From assembly GCA_947453195.1 (NCBI GenBank), contig CANGFO010000005.1:62001-126000 (forward strand): a stretch of 64,000 bases of DNA, given 5' to 3'. This document shows positions 60,772 to 64,000 of the stretch, piece after piece. The position numbers were made by a program, and so were the translations under genes. This stretch comes from Flavobacteriaceae bacterium (GTDB lineage Bacteria; Bacteroidota; Bacteroidia; Flavobacteriales; Flavobacteriaceae). The first letter of the stretch is position 1. Every line of letters begins with the position of its first letter. The notes under the pieces were generated by a model. The model saw only the letters and a list, made by a program, of their open reading frames with translations, was not told the origin of the DNA and ran no database searches.

Positions 60772-62700
60772 TTATTCTGAAACTTCAGGTGTATTTTCTT
60801 CTATTGTATCAAAAGGTCTTTTTCCAAAAATAGTTTCTAAATCATCTTTAAAAATAACTTCTTTTTCAATAAGGATATCGGCAAGTTGCAGTAACTTTTC
60901 TTTGTTTTCATTAAGAAGTGTAATTGCTCTATGGTACTGACTTTCAATAAGTAAAGATATTTCTTTGTCAATCGTTATGGCCGTTTCTTCCGAATAGGGT
61001 TTGTTGAAATTGTATTCGCTTTGTCCAGATGAATCATAATAGGTTACATTCCCTAATTTGTCATTTAATCCATAAATGGTAACCATAGCACGAGCTTGTT
61101 TCGTTACCTTTTCTAGATCTGATAATGCTCCAGTTGAAATAGTATCAAAGATTACTTTTTCTGCAGCTCTTCCACCCATAGTTGCACACATTTCATCAAG
61201 CATTTGATCTGGACGAACAATTAGTCGTTCTTCAGGTAAATACCAAGCGGCACCTAAGCTTTGTCCTCTCGGCACTATTGTTACTTTAATAAGTGGTGCT
61301 GCGTGTTCTAGCATCCAACTTACTGTTGCATGACCTGCTTCGTGAACAGCAATGGCTCTTTTTTCGGAAGGTGTAACAATTTTATTTTTCTTTTCTAATC
61401 CACCTACAATACGGTCTACAGCATCTAGGAAGTCTTGTTTGTCTACGGCAGTTTTATTGTGTCTCGCTGCAATTAACGCCGCTTCATTACAAACATTTGC
61501 AATATCTGCACCTGAGAATCCAGGAGTTTGTTTGGCTAGAAATTCTGTATCCAAACCTTCCACTTTTTTAAGTGGTGCTAAATGCACTTCAAAGATTTCT
61601 TTACGCTCTCTAATGTCTGGTAAATCCACATAAATTTGACGGTCAAAACGACCTGCACGCATTAATGCTTTATCTAAAACATCAGCTCTGTTGGTTGCTG
61701 CTAATACAATTACGTGGGTATTAGTGCCAAACCCATCCATTTCGGTAAGTAATTGATTTAGCGTATTTTCTCTCTCGTCGTTACCGCCCGAAAAATTATT
61801 TTTTCCTCTAGCTCTACCTACGGCATCAATTTCATCAATGAAAATAATTGCAGGTGATTTTTCTTTTGCTTGTTTGAATAAATCTCTTACTCTAGAAGCA
61901 CCAACTCCAACAAACATTTCAACGAAATCAGATCCTGAAAGTGAAAAGAATGGAACTTTTGCTTCTCCAGCTACTGCTTTAGCAAGTAAAGTTTTTCCAG
62001 TTCCAGGAGGTCCTACTAATAGGGCTCCTTTTGGAATCTTACCTCCAAGTACGGTATATTTTTCTGGGTTTTTAAGGAATTCAACAATTTCTTGAACTTC
62101 TTCTTTTGCGCCTTCTAATCCAGCAACATCTTTAAATGTAGTTTTTACATCTTCTTTTTCGTCAAATAATTTAGCTCTCGATTTTCCGATATTAAATATT
62201 TGTCCGCCACCGCTACCGGCACCGCCAGACATTCTTCTCATGAAGAATAACCAAACTCCAATTAAAAGCAACATTGGTAGAAATCCTACAATGTATTCAG
62301 ACCAATCACTTTTAATTTTAAAATCATAGTCTTTAAGCTTATTGGCAGTTTTAGCTTTGATTAATTTATTTTCAAAATTTTGAGCATCCGCAATTTCAAA
62401 CAAATAATGAGGTCCTTTATTAGCTCCTCCAAAAACAGGATCTTTGGCTACTTTACTATTCGACTTTTGTTTTAATGCTGCAGCAGTTAAATAAGCTTCT
62501 GCTTCCACTTTATTGAAAACAATCACCTTTTCAATTTGACCACTATTTAAAAGTTCATCAAATTTTGAAGAAGATATTTTGGTAGGATCTTGAAATCCGG
62601 TGCTATTAAAAATATTTAAAAGAACAAACATGAAAATGATTGCCCCAGATATCCACCACGGACTAAATTTTAAACCACTTGGTTTTTTATTGTCTGCCAT
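60772..62700 (-). CDS. ftsH: ATP-dependent zinc metalloprotease FtsH
   Basis: 642-residue membrane-bound AAA protease degrading misfolded and regulatory proteins. Helices at about 17-31 and 136-154 flank a periplasmic domain; AAA module GPPGTGKT at 230-237, FIDEIDAVG near 287-295, SRH arginine region near 340-353; M41 zinc site HEAGH at 453-457. The Gly-rich GGAGSGGGQ linker follows the second helix. C-terminus acidic. Transcribed with rsfS upstream. Confidence 0.97.
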   Translation of the reverse strand: MADNKKPSGLKFSPWWISGAIIFMFVLLNIFNSTGFQDPTKISSSKFDELLNSGQIEKVIVFNKVEAEAYLTAAALKQKSNSKVAKDPVFGGANKGPHYLFEIADAQNFENKLIKAKTANKLKDYDFKIKSDWSEYIVGFLPMLLLIGVWLFFMRRMSGGAGSGGGQIFNIGKSRAKLFDEKEDVKTTFKDVAGLEGAKEEVQEIVEFLKNPEKYTVLGGKIPKGALLVGPPGTGKTLLAKAVAGEAKVPFFSLSGSDFVEMFVGVGASRVRDLFKQAKEKSPAIIFIDEIDAVGRARGKNNFSGGNDERENTLNQLLTEMDGFGTNTHVIVLAATNRADVLDKALMRAGRFDRQIYVDLPDIRERKEIFEVHLAPLKKVEGLDTEFLAKQTPGFSGADIANVCNEAALIAARHNKTAVDKQDFLDAVDRIVGGLEKKNKIVTPSEKRAIAVHEAGHATVSWMLEHAAPLIKVTIVPRGQSLGAAWYLPEERLIVRPDQMLDEMCATMGGRAAEKVIFDTISTGALSDLEKVTKQARAMVTIYGLNDKLGNVTYYDSSGQSEYNFNKPYSEETAITIDKEISLLIESQYHRAITLLNENKEKLLQLADILIEKEVIFKDDLETIFGKRPFDTIEENTPEVSE

Positions 62701-62715
62701 TATATTTTTTTATGT

Positions 62716-63087
62716 TTAGTTTTTATTTGGAATCGAAGTGATTTTAGCATCACCCCACAAGCCTTTAATGTTGTAATATTCACGAATTTCTTTTTGAAAT
62801 ACATGAACTACAATACTTACATAATCCATTAATACCCATTCGGCATTATCGGTTCCTTCAACATGCCAAGGTTTGTCTTTAATTTCTTTTGAAACAATCT
62901 TTTGGATAGAGTTTACAATTGCATTTACTTGGGTATTCGAAGTACCACTACATATAACAAAGTAATCGCAAACCGCATTGTCAATTTCTCTTAAATCAAG
63001 GATATCAATATCATTTCCTTTTACTTCTTCAATTCCTTTTAGGATGTTCGTTAATAAAACATCGGTACTCACTGTCTTTTTTGCCAT
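62716..63087 (-). CDS. rsfS: ribosomal silencing factor RsfS
   Basis: 123-residue YbeB/RsfS protein that binds L14 and blocks subunit joining. DILDLREIDNAVCDYFVICSG near 25-45, TSNTQVNAI, KPWHVEGTDNAEWVLMDYVSIVVHVF near 75-100 and REYYNIKGLWGDA are the family signature. Followed after 15 bases by ftsH in the same direction. Confidence 0.96.
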   Translation of the reverse strand: MAKKTVSTDVLLTNILKGIEEVKGNDIDILDLREIDNAVCDYFVICSGTSNTQVNAIVNSIQKIVSKEIKDKPWHVEGTDNAEWVLMDYVSIVVHVFQKEIREYYNIKGLWGDAKITSIPNKN

Positions 63088-63107
63088 CTATTATTTTGTA
63101 TGATTTG

Positions 63108-63115
63108 CAAATGTA
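63108..63115 (-). promoter_or_regulatory. -7 box of rsfS
   Basis: Minus strand TACATTTG, perfect TAnnTTTG, 20 bases before the rsfS ATG. Confidence 0.55.
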
Positions 63116-63182
63116 TCAAAAATTGTCCTTAATTTTGAAGCTTAACATAAGTTTAAACTTCATTTTTTTTAATATATTTTAT

Positions 63183-63914
63183 ATGTCTTTAATCAAACTC
63201 AGTGCCATAGATTCTACCAATGACTATTTAAAAGAACTTTCCCGGACCCAAATTCTAGAAAATTTTACGGTAGTTGTTACTGATAAACAAACAAAGGGGA
63301 AAGGGCAAATGGGAGCTACTTGGGTTTCTGAAGAAGGTAAAAATCTAATTATGAGCATCTTGATTAAAGAGGTGTTGCAGGATGTAGAAGCTATTTTTCA
63401 TTTGAACGTGGCAATTGCTCTATCAGTATTGGAAGTTTTAAATGAAAATAAAGTTCCTAATTTATCTATAAAATGGCCTAACGACATTATGTCAGACCAT
63501 AAAAAGATTGCTGGCATATTAATTGAAAACAGCATCAAATCGGATGGTAAAATAGAATCGGTTGTTGGAATCGGAGTTAATGTAAATCAACAAAACTTTG
63601 ACAACTTGCCTAAAGCCTCTTCAATGGCTTTGGTTTCTAATTCTGAATTTGATTTGGACGAACTTTTACACAAAATTATTTTTCAAATAAAGAAAAATTG
63701 TGGTTACATTCTTACAAATCAAACGGATAAGTTATGGAGTAAATACCATGAAAATTTATTTAAAATTAGCATTCCAATGGCTTTTGAAGATACTAGCCAA
63801 AATAAATTTATGGGGATTATTCAAGGAGTAAACTCAAACGGATTGTTGCAAATAAAAATAGAAGACGATTCGGTTAAAACCTTTGGAATTAAAGAAGTCC
63901 AAATGTTGTATTAA
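63183..63914 (+). CDS. birA: biotin--[acetyl-CoA-carboxylase] ligase
   Basis: 243-residue biotin protein ligase that biotinylates the carboxylase carrier. Start at ATG 63183 (MSLIKLSAIDSTNDYLK); an earlier frame start at 63081 would overlap rsfS and add an unrelated leader. Seen: SAIDSTNDYL, KGKGQMGATWVS (the GRGRRG-type biotinyl-AMP loop, here with K and Q), LSIKWPNDIM and GVGINVNQ-type VGIGVNVNQQNF. There is no N-terminal HTH, so it is a ligase only, without repressor function. Divergent from rsfS. Confidence 0.94.
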   Translation: MSLIKLSAIDSTNDYLKELSRTQILENFTVVVTDKQTKGKGQMGATWVSEEGKNLIMSILIKEVLQDVEAIFHLNVAIALSVLEVLNENKVPNLSIKWPNDIMSDHKKIAGILIENSIKSDGKIESVVGIGVNVNQQNFDNLPKASSMALVSNSEFDLDELLHKIIFQIKKNCGYILTNQTDKLWSKYHENLFKISIPMAFEDTSQNKFMGIIQGVNSNGLLQIKIEDDSVKTFGIKEVQMLY

Positions 63915-63924
63915 CCAAATAATA

Positions 63925-64000
63925 CTATAATTTATGCATATTGCTAACCAAAGTTTCGATGAATTTGGTAATTGGACCCTTAATCATCATGGCCATCATG
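63925..64000 (-). CDS. 3' end of a probable SRPBCC/START-like protein
   Basis: On the minus strand an open frame runs in from the window edge to a TAG stop at 63925-63927 and ends GPITKFIETLVSNMHKL. This ending resembles the C-termini of SRPBCC-family proteins that I recall next to birA in Flavobacterium. Only about 25 residues are visible, so the call rests on that short tail and on position. Confidence 0.5.
   Translation of the reverse strand, partial: MMAMMIKGPITKFIETLVSNMHKL

Noticed and set aside
1..64000. CRISPR arrays, tRNA or rRNA genes
   Set aside because: No regularly spaced direct repeats, cloverleaf-like GTTCGA/TTC arms or rRNA-like GC-rich stretches were noticed when reading through.

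Overview
The window is AT-rich and comes from a member of the Bacteroidota, most likely Flavobacterium or a close relative. Promoters follow the Bacteroidota pattern (TTG, about 19 bases, then TAnnTTTG) and Shine-Dalgarno sites are essentially absent. Lineage markers include a fused ccoNO, a 1114-residue SecA, DUF5606, DUF2795, DUF349 and signal peptides ending in GQ. No tRNA, rRNA, CRISPR array or recognisable transposase was seen.

Layout. 1-10733 (+): a tightly packed surface-glycan operon. It holds a 5'-truncated wecE, wecF, an fdtA/fdtB-like pair, several glycosyltransferases, a GT87 membrane transferase, a GtrB-like transferase, a polysaccharide deacetylase and a WaaP-type kinase. 10735-14538: LPS-core-like glycosyltransferases (two WaaE-like GT2, one GT4, one GT9). 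14548-19420: housekeeping genes (dapD, ruvX, def, DUF5606, mazG, an APC permease). 19440-29141: an oxygen-responsive cluster with a Crp/Fnr regulator divergent from ccoI, then ccoS, ccoNO, ccoQ, ccoP, ccoG, ccoH, a TauE/SafE-like gene and a small DUF465 gene. 29282-37351: an ABC-F ATPase, a methyltransferase, a LolD-like ATPase, a cobalamin adenosyltransferase, DUF2795 and secA.

37404-41018 is the most unusual part. A 3.6-kb segment is bounded by a perfect 23-bp direct repeat. Both copies encode the same hemN C-terminus and stop codon. The segment therefore looks like an element integrated into the 3' end of hemN, carrying a replacement end for the gene. It holds a 1042-residue Mrr-like nuclease/SF2 helicase with six C-terminal Trp-rich repeats, plus a small basic membrane protein. 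It has no methyltransferase and no integrase, and is a candidate uncharacterised defence system on a non-autonomous element.

40989-48722 (-): hemN, DUF349, then a TPR/TonB-C/aroE operon and a class-III aminotransferase. 48868-55146 (+): a secreted GH13 enzyme, a GT2, a 2-oxoacid dehydrogenase E2, a DnaQ-like exonuclease, a FAH-family protein and an Hpt protein. 55201-63087 (-): an M28 peptidase, a lipoprotein superoxide dismutase, an ACBP, psd, cdsA, a LUD protein, ftsH and rsfS. 63183-63914 is birA, and the window ends in the 3' end of a probable SRPBCC gene.

Regulation. Three near-identical FNR-like palindromes (ATGAy-N4-rTCAT) lie upstream of ccoI, ccoSNOQP and hemN. All three sit at the same distance from the -7 box, which corresponds to about -41.5. 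This ties cytochrome cbb3 oxidase, its copper supply and oxygen-independent haem synthesis to the Fnr-type regulator encoded at 19440-20120.
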